Of a stretch of 64,000 nt of DNA, positions 45,843-55,586 are shown piece by piece. Source of the stretch: Shewanella basaltis. GTDB taxonomy: Bacteria > Pseudomonadota > Gammaproteobacteria > Enterobacterales > Shewanellaceae. The position numbers were made by a program, and so were the translations under genes. The notes beneath the pieces are model-generated. The model was not told the origin of the DNA, made no database searches, and worked only from the letters and a program-made list of their open reading frames with translations. Where the stretch lies: contig NZ_JAKILA010000022.1 in the NCBI RefSeq assembly GCF_023283885.1, positions 1 to 64,000 on the forward strand, written 5' to 3'. How positions within the stretch are numbered: the stretch's first letter is position 1; the number at the start of each line of letters is the position of its first letter.

Positions 45843-48800
45843 ATGAAACCGACTGAGCCAGATTTACAACTAAAATCTCCCATTCAACGCAATTATAACC
45901 AAGCGGTGTTTTACACCTATATTGGCGTGATTGTGATGGCCCTATTATCGGCTGGGATGATGTTTGAACGCCAAAAAGATCAACAAATCCAGCAGCGAGA
46001 AGAGCAAGTTGCCCGGCATGTATTGCAAATCGATTTACTGTTGGAGTCGAGTATTCGTGCGGTTAAAAGTTTACGAGATGTCGCGGTTGATCATTTGCGC
46101 CTTGGGGAGTTTGTGCGTAAAGACAGACTGCCGCAGTACGAAAGATTTAACGAAGATGGCCAGTATTTCACCCTAGAACCTCGTTATGCGAACAGCAATG
46201 AGCCTTTTACTAACATGGGGCGCATAACCGGTGCCGGTTCGCTTAGCGAGCGGTCTGACAGTTTTTACCAAGAGCTCGAAATGCTCTTTGAATTGTCGTT
46301 ATCGTTTCCGGTAGCAAAAGAAGCTGCCCCTAAAGCCTCATCTATTTATTACATTTCTAAACGCAGGATGATGTCGTTTTACCCATGGGAAAATAATGAC
46401 CTGCGTTTTAGGGATGAATTACTGAATAAAAAACAGTTTCAGTTATCAACTCCAACAATGAACCCACAGCGCAGTGTGTTTTGGAGCGAAGCCTATATCG
46501 ATTCTGCTCATCAAGGTTTAATCACCACTCTTGGCCTGCCTGTGTATTTGCAAGATCAGTTTATTGGGGCAATTAACCTTGATATGACATTGTCGTCACT
46601 AGACAAGCAAATTCGCACCTATTTTAAAATGCCTGGTACAGTGATTTTGCTCGACCAGCAAAACAATATTTTGTCGCACAGTGATTTTGACTCCAACGAG
46701 ATGAATAAGGTTTACCACATTAGTCAGCGTATACCTGCAGCGCTGCATTCGTTGTCTGAATCTGAATTATTTGATGCTCACGAAGGCATATTACGTAACG
46801 GTTATTATATTCATTCTGTTGCCTTACATAACGCGCCATGGCGGTTGCTGTATTTACAAGATGAAGATGAATTGTTCAAAGATTCCTGGGACAAATTACA
46901 GCTGAGTTTTTTATTAGTGGTGTTGGCATTATCCCTACTGGTCACTATTGTGCATTGGCAAACAAGGCGTGCTTTTGTGAGCCCTGCATCAAGGTTGTTA
47001 ACTCATCTCGAAGCCTGTTCACAAGAGCCCATTAGACCACCTGAAAAAATAACTCATGGCTGGGAGCCCTGGTTTGCCTTGGTGAGCCGTATTTTTGAAG
47101 AAAACCGCCAATATACACATCATCTCGCTGAGCAAAATAAGCGCTTGGATAATTTGGTTGCAAGGCGAACACAACGCTTACGAGAAACCACAGAACGACG
47201 CGAGCGCGAATATGCCTTGCTTCGATCGCTTATTGACTCAATCCCTGAAGCCATTGTGTTTAAAGATAAAGAAGGCAAATACTTAGGGTGCAATAAGTCA
47301 GCTGAACGCATGCTTGGCTACAGCGAAAATGAAATTATTGGCTTAACCTCCGCCGAGGTGGTTAGCCCTGAACAGGGCGAGCGTATTCGCGAAGAAGACC
47401 GGGAAGTATTGACTCTGCAACATTCATTACGTTACCAAGAACGAGTCAATGTTGAGGGTAAGCCCGTCTTGCTAGACACGTTTAAATTACCCTTTTATAA
47501 CCGTCGAGGTGAGTTATTAGGGTTAATTTCTGTATGGCGTGATATCACCAAAGAACATGATGCCGCTGAACAATTACGTATGTCTGAGCAGCGTTACCAC
47601 CTTGCAATGGATGCGGTGGAAGATGGTTTATGGGATTGGTATATCGATTCAGAACAAATCATTTGTAATCCTGCTTTTTATTCGATGCTTGGCTATCAGG
47701 CACATGAGTTTCCACCATTATTGGCGTCGATTGATGAATTGTTCCATCCAGATGATCGAGAACGTGTGCAGGTTTATCGCAGTCAGTATGTGGATAACCC
47801 CAAAGGCACTTATGAAATTGAATTTAGAATGCTGGGTAAAGATGGCAAATATTCTTGGGTGTTGTCGCGTGGGCGTGCGGTTGAGTTTAGTGAACACGGG
47901 CGCAGTAAGCGTATTTTGGGTACACATAAAGATATTACTCGACAAAAGAAAAACGAAGTGGCCCTGTTAGAAGCTAAGCAAGATGCTGAGTTAGCCAATA
48001 TGTATAAAAGTGAATTTTTGGCTAACATGAGCCATGAAATTCGCACACCAATGAATGCCATTATTGGTATGGTCCAGCTTGCACAGCGCACAACATTAAC
48101 GGTGCAGCAGCAAGATTATCTTAATAAAGCGAGTTTTTCGGCGCAGTCATTATTGCGGATTATTAACGATATTTTGGACTTTTCGAAGATTGAAGCTGGT
48201 AAGTTAGAGTTAGAGCGTGTCGCGTTTCCGCTAGATAAAGTGCTTGATCATGTTATTGATATTAATGCGATTAAAGCTCAAGAAAAGGGCGTTGAACTGC
48301 TACTGTATGCACCTGTAACCGCGGGATTGATTTTGAATGGTGACCCGCTGCGTTTGGGCCAGGTGTTAGTTAACTTGCTGTCTAATGCGGTTAAATTTAC
48401 CCAGGTAGGTGAAGTAGAGCTAGGGTGCGAAGATGTAGGTGAGCGCGATGACAGGATCACCATGAAGTTTTGGGTGCGTGATACTGGAATTGGCATCGAT
48501 AAAGATCAGCAAGCCATGTTATTTGATGCATTTTCTCAAGCCGATGGTTCCACAACGCGTAAGTATGGCGGTACCGGATTAGGGCTATCAATCAGTAAAC
48601 ATTTAGTATCTATGATGGGCGGCACTATGCAGGTTGAATCTCAAGTGGGTGTGGGCAGTACCTTTAGCTTTACCATCAGTTTTGAAATTGCAGAAGAGCA
48701 GGTGATTGAGCCGTTAGTGGTACCAGAGCAACTCAACAACCTAAGCACCTTGGTTGTTGATGATAACCCTAGCGCGTTGCAGATGTATTCAACCCTAATG

Positions 48801-49550
48801 AAAGACTTTAGTTTTGGGGTCGACACCGCCGACAGTGGTGAAAAGGCATTAGCCATTTTGCGCAAGAAACCAATCGACTTACTGTTACTTGACTGGATGA
48901 TGCCTGAGATCAGTGGCAGTGATGTGATTAAAGGATTAGATGAAATGGTGCGTGATGGCGTCATTGCTAAACGACCTATTATTATCCTGATGACCGCTTA
49001 TTCTGCGGAGCCTCTCGATGCTGAGCTCGCTAAAGATAGTGTGTATGCTGTATTGCAAAAACCATTTAAAGCATCTGATTTATTTGATGAAATTATTAAT
49101 GCGTTTGCCACTGAGCCTAAATTAAATGTGATGCCAGCAATTGAAGATAATGAGCCGAATCAAGGGGCGGGTTTGGTATTGTTAGTTGAGGATAATTTTA
49201 TTAATCAGCAAGTGGCCTCAGAGCTGCTAAAAAGTGCAGGTTATGATGTTGTGATTGCCGATAATGGCCAAATTGCACTCGATATTATTGATTCTAAGCC
49301 GTTTGATGCCGTGTTAATGGATATTCAAATGCCAGTGATGGATGGATTAACGGCCTCATTAGCACTGCGTAAGCGTTACACAAAAGAGCAAATGCCAATC
49401 ATTGCCATGACCGCGCATGCAATGTCTGGCGATCGTGAAAAAAGTTTAGCGGCAGGAATGAACGCGCACATTACTAAACCGATAGTGTTAGCTGAGTTAT
49501 TTGAAACGTTATCGCATTGGATTGCTTATAAAAATAGCCATAAACAGTAG
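45843..49550 (+). CDS. Hybrid sensor histidine kinase with PDC, PAS and two receivers
   Basis: A 1235-residue protein. Order: TM1 near 23-43, a periplasmic PDC/Cache domain up to about 345 (with SVFWSEAYIDSAHQG and YIHSVALHNAPWRL), TM2 at about 352-374, a coiled-coil linker, two PAS domains (FKDKEGKYLGCNKSAERMLGY and LWDWYIDSEQIICNPAFY), HisKA with FLANMSHEIRTPMN and the phospho-His at 731, HATPase with VLVNLLSNAVKFT and TGIGIDKDQQ and GGTGLGLSI, then receivers with acceptors at Asp1017 (LDWMMPE) and Asp1160 (MDIQMPVMDG). No HPt domain is present, so a separate HPt protein must complete the relay. The start at 45843 follows AAGGG. No partner regulator lies beside it. Confidence 0.93.
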   Translation: MKPTEPDLQLKSPIQRNYNQAVFYTYIGVIVMALLSAGMMFERQKDQQIQQREEQVARHVLQIDLLLESSIRAVKSLRDVAVDHLRLGEFVRKDRLPQYERFNEDGQYFTLEPRYANSNEPFTNMGRITGAGSLSERSDSFYQELEMLFELSLSFPVAKEAAPKASSIYYISKRRMMSFYPWENNDLRFRDELLNKKQFQLSTPTMNPQRSVFWSEAYIDSAHQGLITTLGLPVYLQDQFIGAINLDMTLSSLDKQIRTYFKMPGTVILLDQQNNILSHSDFDSNEMNKVYHISQRIPAALHSLSESELFDAHEGILRNGYYIHSVALHNAPWRLLYLQDEDELFKDSWDKLQLSFLLVVLALSLLVTIVHWQTRRAFVSPASRLLTHLEACSQEPIRPPEKITHGWEPWFALVSRIFEENRQYTHHLAEQNKRLDNLVARRTQRLRETTERREREYALLRSLIDSIPEAIVFKDKEGKYLGCNKSAERMLGYSENEIIGLTSAEVVSPEQGERIREEDREVLTLQHSLRYQERVNVEGKPVLLDTFKLPFYNRRGELLGLISVWRDITKEHDAAEQLRMSEQRYHLAMDAVEDGLWDWYIDSEQIICNPAFYSMLGYQAHEFPPLLASIDELFHPDDRERVQVYRSQYVDNPKGTYEIEFRMLGKDGKYSWVLSRGRAVEFSEHGRSKRILGTHKDITRQKKNEVALLEAKQDAELANMYKSEFLANMSHEIRTPMNAIIGMVQLAQRTTLTVQQQDYLNKASFSAQSLLRIINDILDFSKIEAGKLELERVAFPLDKVLDHVIDINAIKAQEKGVELLLYAPVTAGLILNGDPLRLGQVLVNLLSNAVKFTQVGEVELGCEDVGERDDRITMKFWVRDTGIGIDKDQQAMLFDAFSQADGSTTRKYGGTGLGLSISKHLVSMMGGTMQVESQVGVGSTFSFTISFEIAEEQVIEPLVVPEQLNNLSTLVVDDNPSALQMYSTLMKDFSFGVDTADSGEKALAILRKKPIDLLLLDWMMPEISGSDVIKGLDEMVRDGVIAKRPIIILMTAYSAEPLDAELAKDSVYAVLQKPFKASDLFDEIINAFATEPKLNVMPAIEDNEPNQGAGLVLLVEDNFINQQVASELLKSAGYDVVIADNGQIALDIIDSKPFDAVLMDIQMPVMDGLTASLALRKRYTKEQMPIIAMTAHAMSGDREKSLAAGMNAHITKPIVLAELFETLSHWIAYKNSHKQ

Positions 49551-49614
49551 ATTGATTGTGCGCTTTTAGTCGCATTATTTGAGTTATTAGGATATTCACG
49601 ACAGGGAGAGATTT

Positions 49615-52011
49615 ATGAGCAGTCGCAGTATGTTACTGGCATTTTTGTTGGCAATTGTGCCGGCAATTTTCCATTTAGACGCAGCGATTGCTGCCAGCGA
49701 TCCGGCACAGCAAATTATCAAACAGGCACAAGCCACAGAAGGTTTTGTTAACCTGTATTATGATGCCAAAACGGGTCAGTTGTATCTTGAGGCCAATAAA
49801 CTCAATCAGCCTTTTTTAATGTTTACCAGTTTACCTCATGGTGTGGGGTCTAATGATATCGGCTTAGACCGTGGTCAACTAGGACGAACACGCATGGTGC
49901 AGTTTGAGCAACATGGGCCTTATGTCATTCTCAAACAACTTAATACTGATTATCGAGCTTCAAGCAAAAATATCGCTGAGCAACAAGCCGTTACCCAAGC
50001 GTTTGCCGAGTCGATTTTATGGCGCGGTAAAGTTATTGAAGGTAAGCAAACGATAGTCGCGATAAATGATTTAGTCATTAACGACATGCACGGTGTATCA
50101 GACGTATTATTGGCGACAAAACAAGGGCAATATAATGTGGATGCAAGTCGATCTGTTATTTTACCTCAAGGGATTAAGTCGTTTGAGCGCAATGCAGATG
50201 TCGATGTTAATTTGACATTTGTTGCCAGTAAAGCCGGTGACCAGGTTGCCGAGGTCACCCCAGATGGAAAGTTTTTATCTGTGCGAGTACGTTACTCTTT
50301 TGTTCAGTTACCTGACGAGGGGTTTGAGCCGCGTAATTATCATCCAATGAGTGGTTACTTATCTGATCACTATATTGACTATTCAACGGCTGTTGATCAG
50401 CCATTAGTTCAACGCCACTTATTAAAGCATCGATTACAAAAAATTGTCCCAGGGGATGCCCCTAGTAAAGTCGTTAAACCCATTGTTTATTATCTTGACC
50501 CTGGCGTGCCTGAACCCATTAGAGGCGCATTACTAGCCGGTGCCCGTTGGTGGGAAGATGCCTTTACTGCGGCCGGTTTTATTGATGGCTTTAAAGTGGC
50601 GTTATTACCAGAGGGTGCCGATCCGCAAGATGTGCGCTATAACATGATTCAATGGGTACATCGCGCTACACGAGGGTGGTCTTATGGCGCAGCGTTAACC
50701 GATCCCCGCACTGGAGAAATTATTAAGGGAAACGTGACTCTGGGTAGTTTGAGAGTGCGCCAAGACCACTTAATAGCAAGAGGATTAACTGCTGGCTGGC
50801 CAGATCGCACCGCCGCAAATGAGGCCTCGATGGCCTTGTCGCTTGCACGTATTCGCCAATTATCTGCCCATGAGATAGGTCATACTCTAGGCTTAGACCA
50901 CAATTTTGCCGCATCGACCAATAATAATGCCTCAGTGATGGATTACCCTCATCCTTATGCCAGCATTGAAGGACAGCGGATTGATATTAGCCAGCCCTAC
51001 CGTGAAGGGATTGGGGAGTGGGATAAATACACCATTGCTTATGGTTATGGCTCGGCATCACAAGCTGAGTCGTTATTGGCATCGGCATTGGCACAGGGAT
51101 TTCGCTACATTGGTGAAGCCGATTCTCGTCGCGGCAGTGCAAGTCATGTTTATGCCAGTTTATGGGATCGTGGTAACGATGCCGTAGCGGAATTATTGCG
51201 TTTAGAAAGTGTTCGCCTCAAGGCCATTAACGAATTTAATTCAGATGCGTTATTGCCTGGTGAGCCAAACGGTGAGCTTGCAGATGTTTTTGTGCCTATT
51301 TATTTGCTCACTCGCTATCAATTAGAAGCCGCCGCTAAATGGATTGGTGGTACGGAATATAGTTATCAGCAAGTGGGGGCTGGTGTGAGGTGGAGTTACG
51401 TGCCGCCCAACATGCAAGTTGCCGCATTAGATGCCCTGTTGGGGAGTTTACAAAGTCGTAGTTTGGCAATCCCTCCTAAGGTTATTGAGTCATTAGTCCC
51501 TAAAGCGGGCAATTATCGTAAAAGCCGAGAAAGTTTTACATCGAACCTAGGTGTTGTGATTGATCCTGTCACTATGGCCGAAATGATGAGTCGCCACATT
51601 GCCACTTTGATACTCACACCTGAGCGATTAAATCGAGTTAACCAAGCTTATATGGAAGACAGTGCGCAGTTGTCTGTAGTCACATTGATTGACAAACTGG
51701 TGGGTAAAAGTGTGTATCAGGATTTGCCCAACGGCCGAGAGTTAGCGATACAAATGCGTGTTAATGCCGTGGTTATCGATGCGCTGTTAGCCGCTTACCA
51801 TGCACCAAACACTGCGCCAGAGGTAAAAGCTCAATTAGTAGCGCGTTTTGACTTTATAGTAAAACAGCTAAAACGACGTAGTAATCGTGGCAGCGATTAC
51901 CAATCGGCGCATTACGATTGGTTGCATAAGGGAATTGTTCATGGTGTTATGCATCCTAAGTTCAGGCTTATCAATACACCGGCCCCAATACCACCGGGTT
52001 CACCGATTTAG
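49615..52011 (+). CDS. Zinc-dependent metalloprotease (DUF4953/DUF5117 type)
   Basis: A 798-residue secreted or periplasmic protein: signal peptide (cleavage near AIAAS), then the DUF5117-like domain (about 30-340), and a metzincin catalytic core with HEIGHTLGLDHN at residues 419-430 and the Met-turn ASVMDYPHP. The C-terminal third (about 560-798) is the usual DUF4953-type helical domain. AGGGAGAG precedes the start. Substrate unknown. Its stop lies only four bases from the end of the convergent kinase gene. Confidence 0.9.
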   Translation: MSSRSMLLAFLLAIVPAIFHLDAAIAASDPAQQIIKQAQATEGFVNLYYDAKTGQLYLEANKLNQPFLMFTSLPHGVGSNDIGLDRGQLGRTRMVQFEQHGPYVILKQLNTDYRASSKNIAEQQAVTQAFAESILWRGKVIEGKQTIVAINDLVINDMHGVSDVLLATKQGQYNVDASRSVILPQGIKSFERNADVDVNLTFVASKAGDQVAEVTPDGKFLSVRVRYSFVQLPDEGFEPRNYHPMSGYLSDHYIDYSTAVDQPLVQRHLLKHRLQKIVPGDAPSKVVKPIVYYLDPGVPEPIRGALLAGARWWEDAFTAAGFIDGFKVALLPEGADPQDVRYNMIQWVHRATRGWSYGAALTDPRTGEIIKGNVTLGSLRVRQDHLIARGLTAGWPDRTAANEASMALSLARIRQLSAHEIGHTLGLDHNFAASTNNNASVMDYPHPYASIEGQRIDISQPYREGIGEWDKYTIAYGYGSASQAESLLASALAQGFRYIGEADSRRGSASHVYASLWDRGNDAVAELLRLESVRLKAINEFNSDALLPGEPNGELADVFVPIYLLTRYQLEAAAKWIGGTEYSYQQVGAGVRWSYVPPNMQVAALDALLGSLQSRSLAIPPKVIESLVPKAGNYRKSRESFTSNLGVVIDPVTMAEMMSRHIATLILTPERLNRVNQAYMEDSAQLSVVTLIDKLVGKSVYQDLPNGRELAIQMRVNAVVIDALLAAYHAPNTAPEVKAQLVARFDFIVKQLKRRSNRGSDYQSAHYDWLHKGIVHGVMHPKFRLINTPAPIPPGSPI

Positions 52012-52015
52012 GCCG

Positions 52016-53833
52016 TTATTGTTCCGGTTGGCCAAACGCTTTAGGGTTTTTAGGGTAAAAACGATCTGCCCTGCGATCGAGATGACTAAACTGACGGGTA
52101 TTTCGGTAAGGTAGCTTCATAAAGCCCGAAATACCATGGCCTTGAATTTTGTTGGCATGAGAAATAATACGGTCAAGGCAAGCCCTAAATGCTGCTTGTT
52201 TACGTGGATTGAGTAAGCGCAAATAACTGTGAATTTTTAAATGGTTAGGTAAAGCTTCAAAAATAATGCACCCAGTGTGGTGTATTTGGTTTAACCAGCC
52301 AAGTTCGGTCATGATTTCTGCTGGTAATTCGAGGTTTTCTTCAGGATCTTTGCCGTCTTCAAAATATGAGTGCAGTCTCGATTTGTCTTCTAATGTGGGC
52401 ACATCACCCACTTCAAACGGCAGTTGTAACTCGCCCGTAATCGTGTATTCATGTTCGGTGCTTTTACGCTCTAAATGCAATGTGTCTTTGGCATTAAAGA
52501 AACAGGCCTTAAATACCCCAATACGCTTAATGCCGCGCGCCATAGTCACCATATTGTTCACCGCTAAAGTCAGTGGTGCTTTACAGTCTGGGTCGTAAAT
52601 GGCCAAGTTTGAGTCAATAAACACCCCTGACTCCTGCCAATGGATCACCAAACCACCCACAATAGGGTATTGAGCTAAGCGCCCCACCGCAGCAATAAAT
52701 CCTTTTTCAGTATCGGCCATACCCGCCATAAAGTTGCGATAGTATTTTTCTAGCTGCACATCATCCATTTTGGCGATGGGGTCTTGAGTATTGTGCTCTT
52801 TTAAAAATGATTTACGCGAGCTGTAACTTACTGTCTCTACTGTTTTTGACCTTGGTTGAGCCCATACCGGAATATCAGGCACTAACGGCGGCTCTGGCAA
52901 TATGGGTAAGTGCATCCTGTGGCTGTGACGGCAGCTTTTTAAAAAATAATCGCCAGCCAAATTGCGCCGCTTTACATCATCACCCAGCATAGCGTCTAAT
53001 GTTTTAGCGAGCTCTATAGGCAAGCCAATACTGGTAGCTGGGATGACTTTAGTGCCAAAACGACTAATTTGTCCTGATGCTAAGGCATATAACGTGGCAG
53101 CAGCGCCTTGTTCGTCAAACCTTGGGGTTGATAAAGCGCCACTCAGTTGCTCTTCACCAATAAAGTAGACATCGCCCATACGGGCATTGGTGTGTTGTTG
53201 ATCGCTTGATAATAACGACATGACATTGTCATCGACAGCACGATTATGCTCATCACGTTGGGCAAATACCGCAGAGCCCCAATCAATTAACGACAGCTTG
53301 TCTGTTTCGATGTCGTATACCAGGTTAGAGGGCTTGATATCTCCGTGCACTAAAGGTTTACCCTTTCGCAGGTAATACAATATGTTGGCTAATTGCCTAG
53401 CAATACTCACTACCATTACAGGCGGGAGTGCACCCAAGCGCTGGCAAATTTTATCAAGGTCTTCTCCCTTTGCGCGTTCCATGACCAGAATGCCTTGTTT
53501 GCCAACACGTTCAAATTTTATCGCGCTGGGCACATTAGGGTGTTTAACCTGACTCAACATATAGGCTTCTTCTTCGAGCCTATCTTGTACGCTTTGGGGT
53601 AAGTTTACGCGTGAAAACTTAAACACATGCGACTGGCCATATTCGTTTACTCCAGCAAACACAAAGCCATAGGCACCTTTACCAATAAATTCTATTTGTT
53701 GGTATCCCAATTTACTGAGCTGTTGTTTACATAAACGAACCCATGCTTTGTGCTTACGCGCATCATTGGCACTGAGTAAGTAAATGGATTGCTCTTCATT
53801 GATATAAAAATGCTGTAGCTGTGGTGTTTGCAA
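52016..53833 (-). CDS. Hanks-type protein kinase with unassigned C-terminal half
   Basis: A 605-residue protein. Kinase domain (about 20-310): glycine loop GKGAYGFVFAG at 51-61, catalytic Lys72 (FKFSR), HGDIKPSN at 163-170 with catalytic Asp165, and DWG at 184-186 in place of DFG. The HGD form is a non-RD type. No transmembrane segment or PASTA repeats follow; instead a roughly 275-residue C-terminal region (FMAGMADTEKGFIAAVGRLAQYPIVGG, NQIHHTGCIIFEALPNHLKIH) is not assigned to any family I know. It begins at TTG with GAGGGA five bases upstream and no early ATG. Target and role unknown. Confidence 0.85.
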   Translation of the reverse strand: MQTPQLQHFYINEEQSIYLLSANDARKHKAWVRLCKQQLSKLGYQQIEFIGKGAYGFVFAGVNEYGQSHVFKFSRVNLPQSVQDRLEEEAYMLSQVKHPNVPSAIKFERVGKQGILVMERAKGEDLDKICQRLGALPPVMVVSIARQLANILYYLRKGKPLVHGDIKPSNLVYDIETDKLSLIDWGSAVFAQRDEHNRAVDDNVMSLLSSDQQHTNARMGDVYFIGEEQLSGALSTPRFDEQGAAATLYALASGQISRFGTKVIPATSIGLPIELAKTLDAMLGDDVKRRNLAGDYFLKSCRHSHRMHLPILPEPPLVPDIPVWAQPRSKTVETVSYSSRKSFLKEHNTQDPIAKMDDVQLEKYYRNFMAGMADTEKGFIAAVGRLAQYPIVGGLVIHWQESGVFIDSNLAIYDPDCKAPLTLAVNNMVTMARGIKRIGVFKACFFNAKDTLHLERKSTEHEYTITGELQLPFEVGDVPTLEDKSRLHSYFEDGKDPEENLELPAEIMTELGWLNQIHHTGCIIFEALPNHLKIHSYLRLLNPRKQAAFRACLDRIISHANKIQGHGISGFMKLPYRNTRQFSHLDRRADRFYPKNPKAFGQPEQ

Positions 53834-53924
53834 AGTTATCCCTCGTTATGTACCACTCCATTAAACCTTGATTTACCTGTGTGCGGCAAGCGCTTCCTAG
53901 CTAAAAAATCACGATATGTAAACC

Positions 53925-53938
53925 TTGACCTACATCAA
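53925..53938 (+). promoter_or_regulatory. FNR-type operator
   Basis: TTGAC-CTAC-ATCAA matches FNR consensus TTGAT-N4-ATCAA at nine of ten positions. It lies about 70 bases upstream of the small Cys/His-rich gene and about 90 bases from the divergent kinase start. FNR (EtrA) control of the small gene is plausible but untested. Confidence 0.55.
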
Positions 53939-54005
53939 ATCAAAATCAATCAACTCTAGGTAGTATTAAGCCTAAGTTCAGATAACGCTTTTAGCAGAGG
54001 TTGCC

Positions 54006-54353
54006 ATGCCTAATATTGATAAAGCACAACTTATTCAATTGTTTACTTTCCCTCGAGCCCGTATTTTGCAATCGATGGAGGTGACTCATTGCCCCCATGC
54101 GGTCTTTTTTAATCATAGCGACGTAGAATGTATTACGTGTCATCAGGGAGAAGAGTGCCTGTGGATAAACCATAATGATGAAATGGTTGCTCTAGAAATG
54201 AAATCAGTTGATGAGCTTAAGCAGCAGTTACTTATTGCTGTCGATTTTATTGACTCAAACTTAAGTCCACACCATATGTCGCGACGTAAGTGTCAGTGTG
54301 AAAATTGCCGCTGGTTAAGGCAGGTGCAATTAACTCTAGACGGAAAAGCCTAA
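54006..54353 (+). CDS. Cys/His-rich protein of unknown function
   Basis: A 115-residue soluble protein with a notable metal-binding-like pattern: Cys29-x-His31, His37, Cys42-x2-Cys45-His46 (CITCH), Cys51, and CQCENC at about 96-101. CITCH looks like a heme motif, but no signal peptide is present, so it more likely binds zinc or an iron-sulfur cluster. No family recognised. A near-perfect FNR-type site lies upstream, suggesting oxygen-linked regulation. SD is AGAGG. Next gene tpm follows 80 bases later. Confidence 0.65.
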   Translation: MPNIDKAQLIQLFTFPRARILQSMEVTHCPHAVFFNHSDVECITCHQGEECLWINHNDEMVALEMKSVDELKQQLLIAVDFIDSNLSPHHMSRRKCQCENCRWLRQVQLTLDGKA

Positions 54354-54433
54354 GTTGAGCCAATGAGTTGCATCTGTTTTTTTTAGTCTTTAAAGTAGCC
54401 TGCAATATTGGTAAATAGACAAAAGAGATCTGT

Positions 54434-55090
54434 ATGGAACCTAGCTTTTGGCATGAAAAATGGCAACTACAACAAATTGGATTTCACCAACAGCAAGTTA
54501 ACCCATTTTTAGTAAAATATTGGTCGCAGTTAGATTTAGCTGAACAAAGCGATGTGTTTGTGCCTTTATGCGGTAAATCACTTGATATGTGCTATCTCGC
54601 TGAGCAGCGTCACCGAGTGTTAGGTTGCGAATTAAATCCACTGGCTGTTGAGCACTTTTTTATCGACAACGATTTAGCATATCAAGTTGAACAGTGTGGC
54701 GAGCATTGCCTGTATCGCGCAGGTGAGGTGCATATTTATCAGGGCGATATTTTTACCTTACCCCAAGATTTAACCAAGACCATAGGCGGGTTTTATGATC
54801 GTGCAGCGTTAATTGCGTGGCCAGAAGCCATGCGCCAACAATATGCAGTTGCACTTGCTCAATTAATCCCTGCAAATGTGACTGGCTTATTAATTACCCT
54901 TGACTACCCACAAGATAGCCTACAAGGGCCGCCATTTGCGGTTAGCCCTGATTGGATACAAGCCCATTTAGCACCGTATTTTTATGTGGAATTATTAGAA
55001 TGTGTCGATGTGCTGGCAGACAATCCTCGTTTCGTGAATAAACAAGTGCCCTGGCTGAACGAGGCCGTATATAAGCTAACACGTAAGTGA
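54434..55090 (+). CDS. tpm: Thiopurine S-methyltransferase
   Basis: A 218-residue SAM-dependent methyltransferase of the bacterial TPMT type, acting on thiols and also on selenium and tellurium compounds. It starts [26 protein letters not shown]; motif I region is [29 protein letters not shown], and [19 protein letters not shown] and ITLDYPQ complete the pattern. Length is standard. A terminator follows. Confidence 0.93.
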   Translation: MEPSFWHEKWQLQQIGFHQQQVNPFLVKYWSQLDLAEQSDVFVPLCGKSLDMCYLAEQRHRVLGCELNPLAVEHFFIDNDLAYQVEQCGEHCLYRAGEVHIYQGDIFTLPQDLTKTIGGFYDRAALIAWPEAMRQQYAVALAQLIPANVTGLLITLDYPQDSLQGPPFAVSPDWIQAHLAPYFYVELLECVDVLADNPRFVNKQVPWLNEAVYKLTRK

Positions 55091-55111
55091 GCGTTGTTTA
55101 GAACAAGTCAG

Positions 55112-55137
55112 AAAACCTACCTTGGTGTAGGTTTTTA
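55112..55137. terminator. Terminator between tpm and convergent small gene
   Basis: AAAACCTAC and GTAGGTTTT form a 9-bp stem around CTTGGT, with T-run on the plus side. Confidence 0.75.
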
Positions 55138-55395
55138 TTAATGCATGTCGCGTAAATGGATTTTGGGGCGAAGGTCAACCTCACCGTCTGCATAAATGGC
55201 CGCGATATCATCTTGTTGGCAAATAATTGCAACAGGCCCTGTCAGTAAATGACGTACAAACAATAAGCGATAGCCAAAGCGGTGTAAGTCATAGAGTGCG
55301 AGTTTTTGGTCTGCGGTGGTCAAATCCCAATGTTCATCGTGGCTTAATGTGCCTTTATTACGACGTTCATTTATTTGATATGCAACTTGAGTCAT
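55138..55395 (-). CDS. Conserved hypothetical protein, 85 residues
   Basis: I recognise no family. A soluble protein with MTQVAYQINERRNKGTLSHDEHWDLTTADQKLALYDLHRFGYRLLFVRHL at the start and GPVAIICQQDDIAAIYADGEVDL as a strand pair, ending LRPKIHLRDMH. It could be a small DNA-associated or adaptor protein, but nothing shows it. AGGTGT is the best SD. Expressed separately from tpm by the terminator between them. Confidence 0.6.
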   Translation of the reverse strand: MTQVAYQINERRNKGTLSHDEHWDLTTADQKLALYDLHRFGYRLLFVRHLLTGPVAIICQQDDIAAIYADGEVDLRPKIHLRDMH

Positions 55396-55586
55396 TATTC
55401 TTACACCTAAAGTCTTTAATCAGTTTACCTAAATACTGGGTTGGAGTATTCGTGTATAACGTATTGCTTTTTTAGATAGAATGACTATAGCAATAAAACT
55501 TTCGAATGAAAGTTTTTTATGCGTTTTTAGTATAAAAAAACTGCATTTTTGTAGACGAGTTAACAAATTAAACGATCGTTAGAATA

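Noticed and set aside
47718..48091. Antisense frames in the hybrid kinase
   Set aside because: Opposite-strand frames without SD or family features; the kinase domain explains the sequence.
54006..54353. Monoheme cytochrome c based on CITCH
   Set aside because: There is no signal peptide, and heme attachment to CxxCH happens in the periplasm; a zinc or iron-sulfur site is more likely.
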